DNA of 64,000 nucleotides from Sulfurimonas indica. GTDB lineage: Bacteria; Campylobacterota; Campylobacteria; Campylobacterales; Sulfurimonadaceae. The DNA lies in contig NZ_SDID01000001.1 of the NCBI RefSeq assembly GCF_009192995.1, forward strand, positions 62,001-126,000, given 5' to 3'. The notes beneath the pieces were generated by a model. It was not told where the DNA came from. It saw only the letters and a list, made by a program, of their open reading frames with translations, and did no database searches. Both the position numbers and the translations under genes were made by a program. Below, piece by piece: positions 46,024-55,134 of this stretch; positions within the stretch are counted from its first letter, which is position 1; every line of letters begins with the position of its first letter.

Positions 46024-46647
46024 TTATCTTTTTTGAATACGTGAACGTTCCACCCACATCTCTTTATCTGCTTTTTTCCAAACTTTGTTGACAAAATAGC
46101 CGGTGATTTTAACACGTGTTTGAGTTCTCACATTAGAAGTAAAAGAAGTTCCTTTTTCCCATTTGCCAATGGTTTTCAAACTACGTATACCGGCATAAAT
46201 ATTTGCATCCTCACGCAGACGGAATGCAGATGCCTTAAAATGTATTATCTCTACTTTTTTACTCTTTTTTACTATAGCTTGAGTACTTTTTTTGAGTTTT
46301 AGTGTTGGAAATTTGTTCTCATCTTCACACAAAGGCTGTCTGATGACTATCTTTTTTATTTTCTCTTTGACAATAACTTTTGTTTTCGGACTCTTTTTTT
46401 GTCTCTTTAACTGTTTGTTCAGCTCTTTTATTTGATTTTTCAAATGTGTGATTTTTTTCTTGTAGACACTGTTTTCATGCTCTAAAACAATGTTTTTCTC
46501 TTTTAGATCAAAAAGCTGTTTTTCATAACTGTGACGCAGTTTTTCAATATCATCAACGATGGCATCAATCCGCTGTATCTCCTCTGTAGCAAAAAGGTTA
46601 CAAGAAAAAAAGAGAAAAAATGTAAGTAAAAAGAGCCGTATCATCAT
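46024..46647 (-). CDS. Secreted coiled-coil protein with SH3-like C-terminus
   Basis: 207 residues: signal peptide (IRLFLLTFFLFFSCNLFA), a coiled coil at about 25-85, a Lys-rich linker and a C-terminal segment (AFRLREDANIYAGIRSLKTIGKWEKGTSFTSN split by turns) resembling a bacterial SH3 domain. Probably periplasmic and cell-wall associated. Its ATG overlaps the trmA stop (ATGA), so translation is coupled to trmA. No enzyme motif is visible. Confidence 0.65.
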   Translation of the reverse strand: MMIRLFLLTFFLFFSCNLFATEEIQRIDAIVDDIEKLRHSYEKQLFDLKEKNIVLEHENSVYKKKITHLKNQIKELNKQLKRQKKSPKTKVIVKEKIKKIVIRQPLCEDENKFPTLKLKKSTQAIVKKSKKVEIIHFKASAFRLREDANIYAGIRSLKTIGKWEKGTSFTSNVRTQTRVKITGYFVNKVWKKADKEMWVERSRIQKR

Positions 46648-47756
46648 CTGCCTTTTTTAAGAAGCTTTACGCCCATCTCTACATGATGTGTATATGGAAA
46701 CTGGTCAAAGAGTGCCATATCTATCACTTCATGTGTTTTTGTTAAAATTTCCAGATCCCGATAGAGTGTTTCAGGGTTACAGGAGATATAGACTATAGTA
46801 TCATATCTTGCACTGAATTTACAAGAGTATTCATCCATACCACTGCGAGGAGGGTCAACAAATATAGCATTGATATCGTAACTTTTAATGTCAATATCTT
46901 TCATTCTGCGAAACTCTCGTACACCATCAAGTGCTTCTACAAACTCTTCAACACTCATTCGTACAAACTCTATATTATCAACACCATTTAAAAGCATATT
47001 ACTCTTTGCAGCATTTATAGAGGATTTTGATATTTCAGTTGCAAGGACTTTATTAAAAAGTGTGGCAAAAGGAATCGTAAAATTTCCTGCGCCACAATAG
47101 AGTTCCAGTAAATCTCCCCTACTTCCAAGAAATGCATCCATAGCCCAGAAAATCATCTGCTCGTTCACACGTGGATTTGGTTGCGTAAAACTGTTCTCTA
47201 TGTAGTTAAACTTGTACTCTTTGTTTTTTATCATCAAAGATTCAGTGATATAATCCTGTCCGATTACTACTTTTTGTTTGCGTGAGCGCCCTATGAGGTA
47301 GATACCGAGTTTTTGAGCAATCTCTTTTGCTTTTTCTTCCCACACACTGTCAAGTTTTCGATGATAGATGAGTGAAACTACTATCTCACCAGAGCTTGAG
47401 CTTAGAAAATCAGCTCCAAAGAGTTTAAAACCAAGCTCTTTTTCTTTTATCTCACACAAGAGTTTTGGCATCAAAGCAGCAATATGCTCATTTACCTGTG
47501 GGCATGCATCAACCAATACAACACCTTTGTGCTCTTGATGATTCATCGCATAGAAGATATCATCTTCAACATGCCAGATTTTAAATTCACTGCGTGCTCT
47601 GTAGTGCTCTTGTGGTGACTCGAAAACTTTTATCTCTTGTGTGTAATATGGCTGAAATCTACTCTTATTGAGCGCTAACTTCTGCGAAAGCTGTCCCTCA
47701 TATCCATCTTCATAAACACGACATGCACCACACTCACCAAAATATTTACAATCCAA
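46644..47756 (-). CDS. trmA: tRNA (uracil-5-)-methyltransferase TrmA
   Basis: Makes m5U54 in tRNA; 370 residues. SAM-binding LLELYCGAGNFTIPFA, catalytic region FVDPPRSGMDE and VYISCNPETLYRDL with the nucleophilic Cys, and FDQFPYTHHVEMGVKL at the end. The N-terminus has a cluster CKYFGECGAC (Cys-X5-Cys-X2-Cys) reminiscent of the iron-sulfur ligands of RlmD-type relatives; whether it binds a cluster is unknown. It lies 16 bases after fliP. Confidence 0.93.
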   Translation of the reverse strand: MDCKYFGECGACRVYEDGYEGQLSQKLALNKSRFQPYYTQEIKVFESPQEHYRARSEFKIWHVEDDIFYAMNHQEHKGVVLVDACPQVNEHIAALMPKLLCEIKEKELGFKLFGADFLSSSSGEIVVSLIYHRKLDSVWEEKAKEIAQKLGIYLIGRSRKQKVVIGQDYITESLMIKNKEYKFNYIENSFTQPNPRVNEQMIFWAMDAFLGSRGDLLELYCGAGNFTIPFATLFNKVLATEISKSSINAAKSNMLLNGVDNIEFVRMSVEEFVEALDGVREFRRMKDIDIKSYDINAIFVDPPRSGMDEYSCKFSARYDTIVYISCNPETLYRDLEILTKTHEVIDMALFDQFPYTHHVEMGVKLLKKGR

Positions 47757-47772
47757 AAGCTATTTCCTCACA

Positions 47773-48510
47773 CTATTTTATTGAAGCAATCAAATTGCCA
47801 ATAAGAAGATTCCATCCGTCAATCAGTACAAAAACAAGTATTTTAAAAGGCAGTGATATCATTACAGGAGGTAGCATCATCATACCCATTGACATCAAAA
47901 TCGAAGCAACAACCATATCAATGACCAAAAATGGTAAAAAGAGTAAAAAACCTATCTCAAAAGCTGTCTTCATTTCACTGATGATAAAAGCAGGAATAAC
48001 AATTGAGAGAGGTACATCAGCGACACTTTTTGGATTTTCCATTTTACGTATGCGTAAAAAGAGTGCCAAATCTTTCTCTCGTGTATTTCGAATCATAAAG
48101 TTTTTAAAAGGAAGGGCTGTTTTTGTAAATGCCTCTTCATAACCTATCTCTTGTGCAACATAGGGCTTGATTCCCTGCTCATATGCTCTTGTCCCTATGG
48201 GTTCCATTACAAAAAATGTAAGGATCATAGCAAGCATGACCAAAAGCTGTGTCGGTGGGACTTGCTGCGTTCCAAGAGCTTGGCGTAAAAAACCAAAGAC
48301 AATCACAAAACGGGTGAATGTTGTCATCACAAGCACCATAGACGGTGCCAGAACCAAAAGCGTAAGAATAACTAAAACATTCAATGATGAGACGAGCTGT
48401 TGTGGTGTATCTGGAGCTGAGAGACTTAGGTTTACCGTTGGAATAGTTACAGCATCAGCACCAAAAACAGCCATATTCAATGCAAAAAGAGCTAGAATGA
48501 TTCTCATCAT
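47773..48510 (-). CDS. fliP: Flagellar export protein FliP
   Basis: Integral membrane component of the flagellar type III export gate; 245 residues. A cleavable N-terminal signal (ILALFALNMAVFGADA), then FTRFVIVFGFLRQALGTQQVPP, MILTFFVMEP, and the C-terminal signatures VPLSIVIPAFIISEMKTAFEIGF and ILMSMGMMMLPPVMISLPFK. It begins 3 bases after motB and is co-transcribed with motAB. Confidence 0.96.
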   Translation of the reverse strand: MMRIILALFALNMAVFGADAVTIPTVNLSLSAPDTPQQLVSSLNVLVILTLLVLAPSMVLVMTTFTRFVIVFGFLRQALGTQQVPPTQLLVMLAMILTFFVMEPIGTRAYEQGIKPYVAQEIGYEEAFTKTALPFKNFMIRNTREKDLALFLRIRKMENPKSVADVPLSIVIPAFIISEMKTAFEIGFLLFLPFLVIDMVVASILMSMGMMMLPPVMISLPFKILVFVLIDGWNLLIGNLIASIK

Positions 48511-48513
48511 TTT

Positions 48514-49287
48514 TTACTTGTTCACCTTATCTAAAACAGATGTTGTCTCTTTATTTTTCTCTTCGCTTTTCTTACCAAAGAAATGAAGCTCAACACGACG
48601 ATTTTTTTCTCGTCCTGTAGGTGTTGCATTTGTTGCAATAGGATGATACTGTGCAAAGCCTGCTGCTGACATTCGAGCAGGATCAACCCCATCTAAAACC
48701 AACTCATGCAAAACAGAGATGGCACGTGCGCTTGAGAGTTCCCAGTTGTCCTTAAAAGGAGAAGACGGGCCAGGATTACCATCATCAGTATGTCCTTGTA
48801 CGCTCACCTGCATATCATTTGGCAACTCACCGACAATAAATGCTACTCTTTTTAAGAAAAGCAGTGCATCTTGATTTTCAATCGTAGCAGATCCTGATTT
48901 AAAAAGCAGTGCTGCAGGCAGTTTGATAACAAAACCATTCTCAGCCTCTTCTACTGTAACCTCAGGACCTTGTGATTTTTCCATCATTTCATTGGCATCT
49001 GCAGCTGCCTGCTGAATTCTGTTTACTGCATCACTTGTCTCATCTTGAGATTCAATTGGAGTAGACTCCTGAATACGTTGCTTCGATATCTCTGTTTTTG
49101 TTCCACCTTCCAAAACACTCATAGCTCCGGAGAGAGAACCAATGGCTTCAGAGACTTTTTTAGCATCCATACTACTCATCGAGAGCAAAAGTACGAAGAA
49201 ACAAAGAAGAAGAGACATCAAATCCCCAAAGGCAGCTAGCCAGGCAGGGAGACACTCTTCACATTCAGGACACTTTTTTTTACCCAT
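48514..49287 (-). CDS. motB: Flagellar stator protein MotB, PomB-like
   Basis: 257 residues. One membrane helix containing the ion-binding Asp (D22 in AFGDLMSLLLCFFVLLLS), a plug/linker region and a C-terminal OmpA-like peptidoglycan-binding domain (VQGHTDDGNPG, DNWELSSARAISVL, GREKNRRVELHF). The helix sequence, with LMSLL.CFFVLLLS after the Asp, resembles sodium-type PomB more than proton-type MotB. A Cys-rich stretch CPECEEC precedes the helix. ATG at 49287 is used; TTG at 49290 is just upstream. It starts 12 bases after motA. Confidence 0.92.
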   Translation of the reverse strand: MGKKKCPECEECLPAWLAAFGDLMSLLLCFFVLLLSMSSMDAKKVSEAIGSLSGAMSVLEGGTKTEISKQRIQESTPIESQDETSDAVNRIQQAAADANEMMEKSQGPEVTVEEAENGFVIKLPAALLFKSGSATIENQDALLFLKRVAFIVGELPNDMQVSVQGHTDDGNPGPSSPFKDNWELSSARAISVLHELVLDGVDPARMSAAGFAQYHPIATNATPTGREKNRRVELHFFGKKSEEKNKETTSVLDKVNK

Positions 49288-49298
49288 CAATCTTCACT

Positions 49299-50063
49299 TT
49301 AATCAAACTGGCTTACACGATCAGCCGGTGCAAGATATGCAAGCAGTTTTGCTTCAAGAACACGAGGTGCATCCCCGGATTGAATCGACATGATACCCTC
49401 AAGTATCATCTCTTTTACCATCGTCTCTTCATCATTACGAATTGCCAGGATATTTGCAATCGGTGCTCCAAAGATATTACCGATCATTGCACCATACATC
49501 GTCGTAAGTAAGGCAACCGCCATAGATGGACCAATTGCAGAAGGATCTGCCATGTTTAGAAGCATCGCAACAAGACCGATAAGTGTACCGATCATACCCA
49601 TCGCACCCGCAAGTCCTGCCCACTGACTAAAGATAGAACCGTTTACCTTGTGACGAGTACTTGTTTGTTCCATCTCTATCTCTAAAAGCTCACGGATGGT
49701 ATCTGGCTCATTCCCGTCAATCGCCATAGAGAGTCCTTTTTTTAAGAACTCATTTTCTTCATTGTTTACTTCACTCTCTAATGCCAAAATCCCATCTTTT
49801 CTGGCTTTTGTAGCAAACTCAACAAGTTTTTTGATAAGTTCACCTGTATCTTCTTCTCCCGGCTTGATAGCTTTCATAAAGATCTTTGTAAACTGTTTCA
49901 TCTGAGAAGGTTTAAATGAAACCATTAAGGCACCAATACTACCACCGATAACGATAAGCACTGATGGAATATCGATGTACGCACCGATACCAACACCCAT
50001 AACCATAGCACCCAAAAGAAGTGCCATAATCAAAACAATACCAATGACCGTACCTAAATCCAT
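49299..50063 (-). CDS. motA: Flagellar stator protein MotA, PomA-like
   Basis: 254 residues, four membrane segments. It begins MDLGTVIGIVLIMALLLGAM and contains SVLIVIGGSIGALMVSFK, and the pore helices AGAMGMIGTLIGLVAMLLNM and AIGPSMAVALLTTMYGAMIGN. The pattern closely matches PomA of sodium-driven Vibrio polar flagella (for example MGMIGTL.GLVAML.NM.DP.AIGP). AAGG lies upstream of the ATG, and a TATAAT 30 bases upstream may be its promoter. Confidence 0.94.
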   Translation of the reverse strand: MDLGTVIGIVLIMALLLGAMVMGVGIGAYIDIPSVLIVIGGSIGALMVSFKPSQMKQFTKIFMKAIKPGEEDTGELIKKLVEFATKARKDGILALESEVNNEENEFLKKGLSMAIDGNEPDTIRELLEIEMEQTSTRHKVNGSIFSQWAGLAGAMGMIGTLIGLVAMLLNMADPSAIGPSMAVALLTTMYGAMIGNIFGAPIANILAIRNDEETMVKEMILEGIMSIQSGDAPRVLEAKLLAYLAPADRVSQFD

Positions 50064-50092
50064 TTAATTACCTTGTCAAAATTTATAATCAC

Positions 50093-50098
50093 ATTATA
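50093..50098 (-). promoter_or_regulatory. -10 box upstream of motA
   Basis: Minus-strand TATAAT (50098-50093), 30 bases before the motA start. No sigma-28 or sigma-54 element was recognised, suggesting vegetative transcription of the stator genes. Confidence 0.5.
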
Positions 50099-50142
50099 AT
50101 ACCACAAAAATTATTATGTAGAGGGAAATGAAGAGTTTTTTT

Positions 50143-50829
50143 TTATAATTTTAAAACACGAAAAGAGTCAAGCAACTTTACGATTAGTAAAATTATAAGC
50201 CATGCCAGCACCATTGTAATAACAGTATGAGAGAAAAAGTGATCCCCTATTATCATCTTATAAAGTCCCATACTCCAACCGGTAACAACTCCTATACCCA
50301 AGCCGATAATTTTGTTTTTTTTCTTTTTAAAGAGAAAAAAAAGACTCAAAAGCGCAAAACCACCGCTTGCATGTCCGGCCGGCCAACACTTACTTTTTTT
50401 GTGTGTCAGTTTAAACTCTTGCGAATAACTTTGCCATACTGCACTTCTTGGGTAGATGCCGCCGTAATGCTTCTCATCTTTTGGACACGGCATATTTGTC
50501 TGACTTTTGAGCCCACTTGAAATTACCGGTACAAATATAGCTGAGAGTATCAAGATAACTATACCTCTTTTATAGCTCTGAATGAGTGGTTTTTTCCAAA
50601 AAAAGATCAAAGCAAATAGAAACATTGCTGCAATGATAATAAGCAGTTTTTTAATTCCATCATAAAATATAAATCTATAAGGCTGCAGCGACCAGTCTAA
50701 AATCCATTTATGTGTCGAGAAGTTATAAAACATATCCTGGATATAAAGATCAACATCTGTTATACCAAAAAAGAGTATCACTGCTGCAAGTATCAATGAT
50801 GTGAGGATGATTTGTCGCTTCAGTGTCAT
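50143..50829 (-). CDS. PAP2-family lipid phosphatase, LpxE-like
   Basis: 228 residues with about six membrane helices. PAP2 motifs: a Lys/Pro stretch PCPKDEKHYGG, KCWPAGHASGGFALL (PSGH-type block with Ala for Ser), and GLYKMIIGDHFFSHTV containing the catalytic His. It overlaps the eptA start region by 4 bases. In Helicobacter a PAP2 phosphatase (LpxE) and EptA are adjacent and act in turn on lipid A: phosphate removal, then phosphoethanolamine addition. A similar role is inferred here. Confidence 0.8.
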   Translation of the reverse strand: MTLKRQIILTSLILAAVILFFGITDVDLYIQDMFYNFSTHKWILDWSLQPYRFIFYDGIKKLLIIIAAMFLFALIFFWKKPLIQSYKRGIVILILSAIFVPVISSGLKSQTNMPCPKDEKHYGGIYPRSAVWQSYSQEFKLTHKKSKCWPAGHASGGFALLSLFFLFKKKKNKIIGLGIGVVTGWSMGLYKMIIGDHFFSHTVITMVLAWLIILLIVKLLDSFRVLKL

Positions 50830-52418
50830 CTTTTGAGCATATCCATATCTTTTTTATAAACGTCTGTTTTTACATTGAAAATGCCTAAAAATGTATGAAA
50901 AAGATTGTCCTGTGAATACTCTTTATGACTTCTCTCACGCAAGGCCTCTGCATTGATCTTTTTACTCATATTTTTACCAAACCACATAATCGCACCGATA
51001 TGCGTCTGTGCATCAGGTGCCATAAAGTATGGTAAACCATGTAGATAGACACCACCTTCGCCAAGACTCTCCCCATGGTCGGCCATATAGATCATTGCAG
51101 TGTCATAACTTTCATCATATTTTTTCAAAAACTCTATGACCTGACTTAAAAAATAGTCTGTATAGAGAATTGCATTGTCATAAGCATTAACAATCTCTTG
51201 CTGCGTACACTCTTCAAGCTGATTTGTTTTGCATGTCGGTGTGAACCTCTCAAAGGCTTTTGGATAGCGTTTAAAGTATGCCGGTCCATGGTTTCCCATC
51301 TGATGTAGTACAACAAAAATATCTTTCCCTCTGTTTTTTTCAATGAACGCATCAAGTCCCTGAATCATTCCAATATCTCGACACTCACCTTCTATACAGA
51401 TAGAGTTGTTTTTTGGAATTTTAAAATCTTCATACGGTACACGCAGTGCTACACCTTTTGAGTCTGAGTTATTATCACGCCATAAAACTGCTATGTCATT
51501 CGTATGTTTTAAAACATCCAAAACATTTTCAGTTGTAATACCTTTTTTGTAGTTATAATCACCCCTGTCATAAACTGCGAACATACAAGGTACTGACTCA
51601 GCTGTTGAAGTTCCACACGAGCTGACATTTGTAAAGTTGATAATGTCTTCTTTCTTAAGCAGTGGATTTGTCTCTCTCTCATAACCGTTAAGACTAAAAT
51701 GATCAGCTCGGGCTGCTTCACCCACAACCATTATGACAAGTTTTGAACGATTATCATCTGATGGTTTAACAACTTTCGCATCTTCTCCTATTGGCTCTAC
51801 GACTATCGGTCCGCTGTTAAATGTTTTATTGATGTATTTTCCTGTTGAATAGATCCAATAAGCAGGATTAACGGTAAAACGAAGTGGTTTATGCTCTCTT
51901 GCAAATGATGTATAGTGCTTGGAGAAAATGAAAATCATACCAACGATAACAACAATAGATATACCAATCAATTTTAATCTCGAAATGAGCTCTTTTTTAA
52001 AGCCTCTGTTATCAATCTTTACTTTATAGACCAGAATAGAAGGAAGCAGACCTAAGAACGTAAAGTAAAGTACCTGTTTAAATGTCAGCAGATCCATTGA
52101 TTCGTTGATATTTGTCTGCATCATATTGCGAATCATACTGTCATCGATAACAACATTGTAACTGTTCATAAAGTAGTTTGTCAGAGAAGAGACAATCAAA
52201 ATCAAAATAATAATGGGTTTAATAGTCCATTTCGTACTGACCAAAGAAAAAAGCAGTGTTGTAAAAAAGAAAATAACAATCGCTGTTGAGGCAACAAAAC
52301 CGAAATTTTCTCCAAGTGGATAGACTTTTGTCAGATTTACAAAAAATGTGTAGTTATCAAACAGAACCAAAAAAAGGCTTGTCAGTAAAATAAGTTGTGT
52401 TTGTGTGATTTTTTTCAA
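50826..52418 (-). CDS. eptA: Lipid A phosphoethanolamine transferase EptA
   Basis: 530 residues: five N-terminal membrane helices then a periplasmic alkaline-phosphatase-like domain. The nucleophilic Thr is T270 in SCGTSTAESVPCMF; metal sites include VVGEAARADHFSLNGYERETNP, YMADHGESLGEGG and YLHGLPYF. Cys pairs typical of the EptA/MCR periplasmic domain are present. It begins with TTG (MKKITQTQL). EptA decorates lipid A phosphates and raises cationic-peptide resistance. It is preceded by TATAAT on the minus strand at 52452-52447. Confidence 0.92.
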   Translation of the reverse strand: MKKITQTQLILLTSLFLVLFDNYTFFVNLTKVYPLGENFGFVASTAIVIFFFTTLLFSLVSTKWTIKPIIILILIVSSLTNYFMNSYNVVIDDSMIRNMMQTNINESMDLLTFKQVLYFTFLGLLPSILVYKVKIDNRGFKKELISRLKLIGISIVVIVGMIFIFSKHYTSFAREHKPLRFTVNPAYWIYSTGKYINKTFNSGPIVVEPIGEDAKVVKPSDDNRSKLVIMVVGEAARADHFSLNGYERETNPLLKKEDIINFTNVSSCGTSTAESVPCMFAVYDRGDYNYKKGITTENVLDVLKHTNDIAVLWRDNNSDSKGVALRVPYEDFKIPKNNSICIEGECRDIGMIQGLDAFIEKNRGKDIFVVLHQMGNHGPAYFKRYPKAFERFTPTCKTNQLEECTQQEIVNAYDNAILYTDYFLSQVIEFLKKYDESYDTAMIYMADHGESLGEGGVYLHGLPYFMAPDAQTHIGAIMWFGKNMSKKINAEALRERSHKEYSQDNLFHTFLGIFNVKTDVYKKDMDMLKR

Positions 52419-52446
52419 CGGAATATTCTCTTTATATTTTTTTAGA

Positions 52447-52496
52447 ATTATACATTCTTAAAATGAATGAGAAGTAAAAGTAAAAAATGGTAAAAT
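52447..52496. promoter_or_regulatory. Divergent -10 boxes for eptA and glmU
   Basis: Minus-strand TATAAT (52452-52447) is 29 bases before the eptA TTG. Plus-strand TAAAAT (52491-52496) is 32 bases before the glmU ATG. Confidence 0.5.
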
Positions 52497-52527
52497 TCCA
52501 TCATTAATTTATAAGAAAAGATTAAAA

Positions 52528-53832
52528 ATGAACAATGAAGCAATCAGTATCGTAATTTTAGCAGCGGGAAAAGGTTCCCGTATGAAATCAAACAAAGCAA
52601 AGGTACTCCACACTATCAGTGGCAAACCAATGCTCTATCATATCATTAAAGAGTCCAAAAAAATCTCTGATGATATTACTGTGGTCATTGCGCATCAAAA
52701 AGATGCAGTAGTAAAAACTATGGAACAATATTTTGATGATATCAATTTCGTTGAACAAGATGCCGTGAACTATCCTGGAACCGGTGGTGCTGTGATGGAT
52801 ATCACACCAAAACATGACAAGGTCTTGGTACTAAACGGTGATATGCCACTTATAACTGCTGAATCTCTTAAAGGTTTTCTTTCTTTGGAAGCTGACATTA
52901 TTATGAGCATTTTTGACCTAAAAGACCCAAGTGGATATGGCCGTGTAATTATTCGTAATGAAGAGGTTGAATACATAGTCGAACAAAAAGATGCCAGTGA
53001 TGCTGAGCTCAATGTTACAACGGTAAATGCAGGTGTATATGCTTTCTCACGCAGTATCTTAGAGAGATATATTCCTTTCCTTTCCAATGATAATGCACAA
53101 AAAGAGTACTATCTGACAGATATTATTGCCATGGCAAAAGAAGAAGAAGCTTCCATCGTTCCGCTCCTTGTTGATGAAGCCTTCTTTAAAGGGATAAACT
53201 CTAAAAAAGATTTGGCTGAAGCAGAAGTCATTATGCAAAACCGTATTAAAAAAAGATGGATGGAAGCGGGTGTCATTATGCACTTGCCTGATACTATTTA
53301 TATTGAAGAGAGTGTAGTTTTTGAAGGTGAATGTATCGTAGAGAACAACTGTCGTATCACAGGTGAAAGCAAAATTGTAAACTCTCATATCAAAGCAGGC
53401 AGTGTTGTTGAAGATAGCACAATGGTAGATTCAGATTGTGGTCCGATGGCACATCTTCGTCCACTCTCACATATCACAGATACACATATTGGCAACTTTG
53501 TTGAAACAAAAAAAGCAACGCTACATGGTGTAAAAGCAGGACATCTCAGCTACATCGGTGATGCAGAGGTAAGTGAGGGAACAAACATAGGAGCAGGCAC
53601 CATTACCTGTAACTATGATGGTAAGAACAAATATAAAACCATCATTGGAAAAAATGTCTTTATCGGTAGTGATTCACAACTTATAGCTCCTGTTACAATC
53701 GAAGATGATGTAATGATAGCAGCAGGATCAACCGTTACTAGTGGTACAGTTGCTAGTGGAAATTTAGTTCTCAGCCGTACAAAAATGCGTCTTGTCAAAG
53801 ACTTTTATTATAAATTTTTTGGGAAGAAATAG
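52528..53832 (+). CDS. glmU: GlmU, bifunctional UDP-GlcNAc synthesis enzyme
   Basis: Acetylates glucosamine-1-phosphate and couples it to UTP; 434 residues. The uridyltransferase domain starts VILAAGKGSRMKSNKAKVLH with VLNGDMPLI at about 107-115. From about residue 240 come left-handed beta-helix hexapeptides, with the acetyltransferase active-site parts GPMAHLRPLSHI, GNFVETKKATLH, and GAGTITCNYDGKNKYKT. It feeds peptidoglycan and lipopolysaccharide synthesis. It starts divergently from eptA. Confidence 0.96.
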   Translation: MNNEAISIVILAAGKGSRMKSNKAKVLHTISGKPMLYHIIKESKKISDDITVVIAHQKDAVVKTMEQYFDDINFVEQDAVNYPGTGGAVMDITPKHDKVLVLNGDMPLITAESLKGFLSLEADIIMSIFDLKDPSGYGRVIIRNEEVEYIVEQKDASDAELNVTTVNAGVYAFSRSILERYIPFLSNDNAQKEYYLTDIIAMAKEEEASIVPLLVDEAFFKGINSKKDLAEAEVIMQNRIKKRWMEAGVIMHLPDTIYIEESVVFEGECIVENNCRITGESKIVNSHIKAGSVVEDSTMVDSDCGPMAHLRPLSHITDTHIGNFVETKKATLHGVKAGHLSYIGDAEVSEGTNIGAGTITCNYDGKNKYKTIIGKNVFIGSDSQLIAPVTIEDDVMIAAGSTVTSGTVASGNLVLSRTKMRLVKDFYYKFFGKK

Positions 53833-53841
53833 TTTTTAAAA

Positions 53842-54339
53842 ATGACAGAGTATCATACATTTGATCCTCTAATATTTCCTGATTCAAAAATCTTGATTTT
53901 AGGCTCATTCCCAAGTATAAAATCTCTCCAAGAGGGATTTTACTACGCGCATCCACGTAATCAGTTCTGGCCAATACTCTCTAAGATATTTCATGAAAAA
54001 GCAGATACAAAAGAAGAGAAAATCGAACTTTGTAAAAAATACCATATTGCACTCTTTGACAGTGCAAAGAGTCTGCAAAGAGAAAAAGGCAACTCGAGTG
54101 ATACAAATCTGAAAAATATAGAAGTAAATGACTTTGAAGGGCTTTTAAAAGAGTATCCATGCATTGAACTTATTGCTTTTACAGGCAAAAAGGCAGAGCA
54201 GATTTTCAATACAAAATATAAACATCTTGCAATAAGAAAAGTGCTCCTTCCCTCTACATCTCCGGCTCACGCAAGCATGAAACTTGATGAAAAACTACAA
54301 AAATACAAAGCACTCTTTCAAGAGATTTTAGGAATTTAA
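53842..54339 (+). CDS. DNA-deoxyinosine/uracil glycosylase family protein
   Basis: 165 residues of the uracil-DNA glycosylase superfamily: motif 1 ILGSFPSIKSLQEGFYYAHPRNQFWP, and C-terminal LLPSTSPAHASM. The sequence GSFPSxxSxxxxFYYAHPRNQFWPIL is typical of the family-6 hypoxanthine/deoxyinosine DNA glycosylases, which remove deaminated bases. It is 9 bases after glmU and its end overlaps the convergent HDOD gene by 12 bases. Confidence 0.85.
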   Translation: MTEYHTFDPLIFPDSKILILGSFPSIKSLQEGFYYAHPRNQFWPILSKIFHEKADTKEEKIELCKKYHIALFDSAKSLQREKGNSSDTNLKNIEVNDFEGLLKEYPCIELIAFTGKKAEQIFNTKYKHLAIRKVLLPSTSPAHASMKLDEKLQKYKALFQEILGI

Positions 54340-55134
54340 AACTTTTTCCAAAGCATTTTCATAAGCATCCATATCAAGACCAAACTCTTCTATGGTCTCT
54401 TTTGCTGTTGCAATTGATTCGTCCGTTATTTCACCATTTGGCAATACTGTCTCACGTACAGCTTTTAACTCAGCTGCCATTCTCTGTTCATCCGGCCCTG
54501 TACCCTCCGGGTCATCACTATAGCGGATAATATGTACGATTTCCGGATCAAGTCCCCATCTGTGAAAGAGTGTTGCAGTTACATCAGTTGTTTGTGCTCC
54601 ACAAGCCGTTTTTTCAGCACTTGCGATATCTTTACCTGCTAAAAGCGCTTTTTGAATAATGTCAACTTTACCATCTTCTACAAGTGTTTTAGCGATAATC
54701 ACACGACCGATATCTACTAAAAATGCCGCCGGTGCCAAAACTCCAAGATTTTTTGACTCTTTACGGATAAGCCAGTTAATGGTCAGTGCAAGTTGTCTGT
54801 CACATGCCAGTGCAAATTCTTCTTTTGTCATATTGTATGGAGAGAGATCTATCTCAAAGTTTGAATCAACTGCACTCGTAAGTACAAAAGTTCTTACTGC
54901 ATCTTTTCCAAGAAGAGAGATTGCCTGCTTGATACTTGTTATATTACTTTTCATTCCATAAGCAGGCGAGTTTACAATACGAAGGATATTAGCTGTCAAA
55001 AGCGGATCTTTTTCTATGGCTTTTTGCATATCCTCAAATGTAGATTCCGGATCTTGATAAATTCTCTCAACTTCTTGAACTGACTCAGGAAGTGCCGGAA
55101 TTGACTCTATATTTTCTAAAAGTGTTTTTGTCAT
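54328..55134 (-). CDS. HDOD-domain protein
   Basis: 268 residues, with the HDOD metal-independent HD-like fold: IPALPESVQEVERIYQDPESTF, then DPLLTANILRIVNSPAYGM and TSIKQAISLLGKDAVRTFVL, and ALTINWLIRKES. HDOD proteins occur in bacterial signalling and motility control, mostly without known enzymatic activity. It is transcribed alone, convergent with the glycosylase gene. Function not assignable. Confidence 0.85.
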   Translation of the reverse strand: MTKTLLENIESIPALPESVQEVERIYQDPESTFEDMQKAIEKDPLLTANILRIVNSPAYGMKSNITSIKQAISLLGKDAVRTFVLTSAVDSNFEIDLSPYNMTKEEFALACDRQLALTINWLIRKESKNLGVLAPAAFLVDIGRVIIAKTLVEDGKVDIIQKALLAGKDIASAEKTACGAQTTDVTATLFHRWGLDPEIVHIIRYSDDPEGTGPDEQRMAAELKAVRETVLPNGEITDESIATAKETIEEFGLDMDAYENALEKVLNS

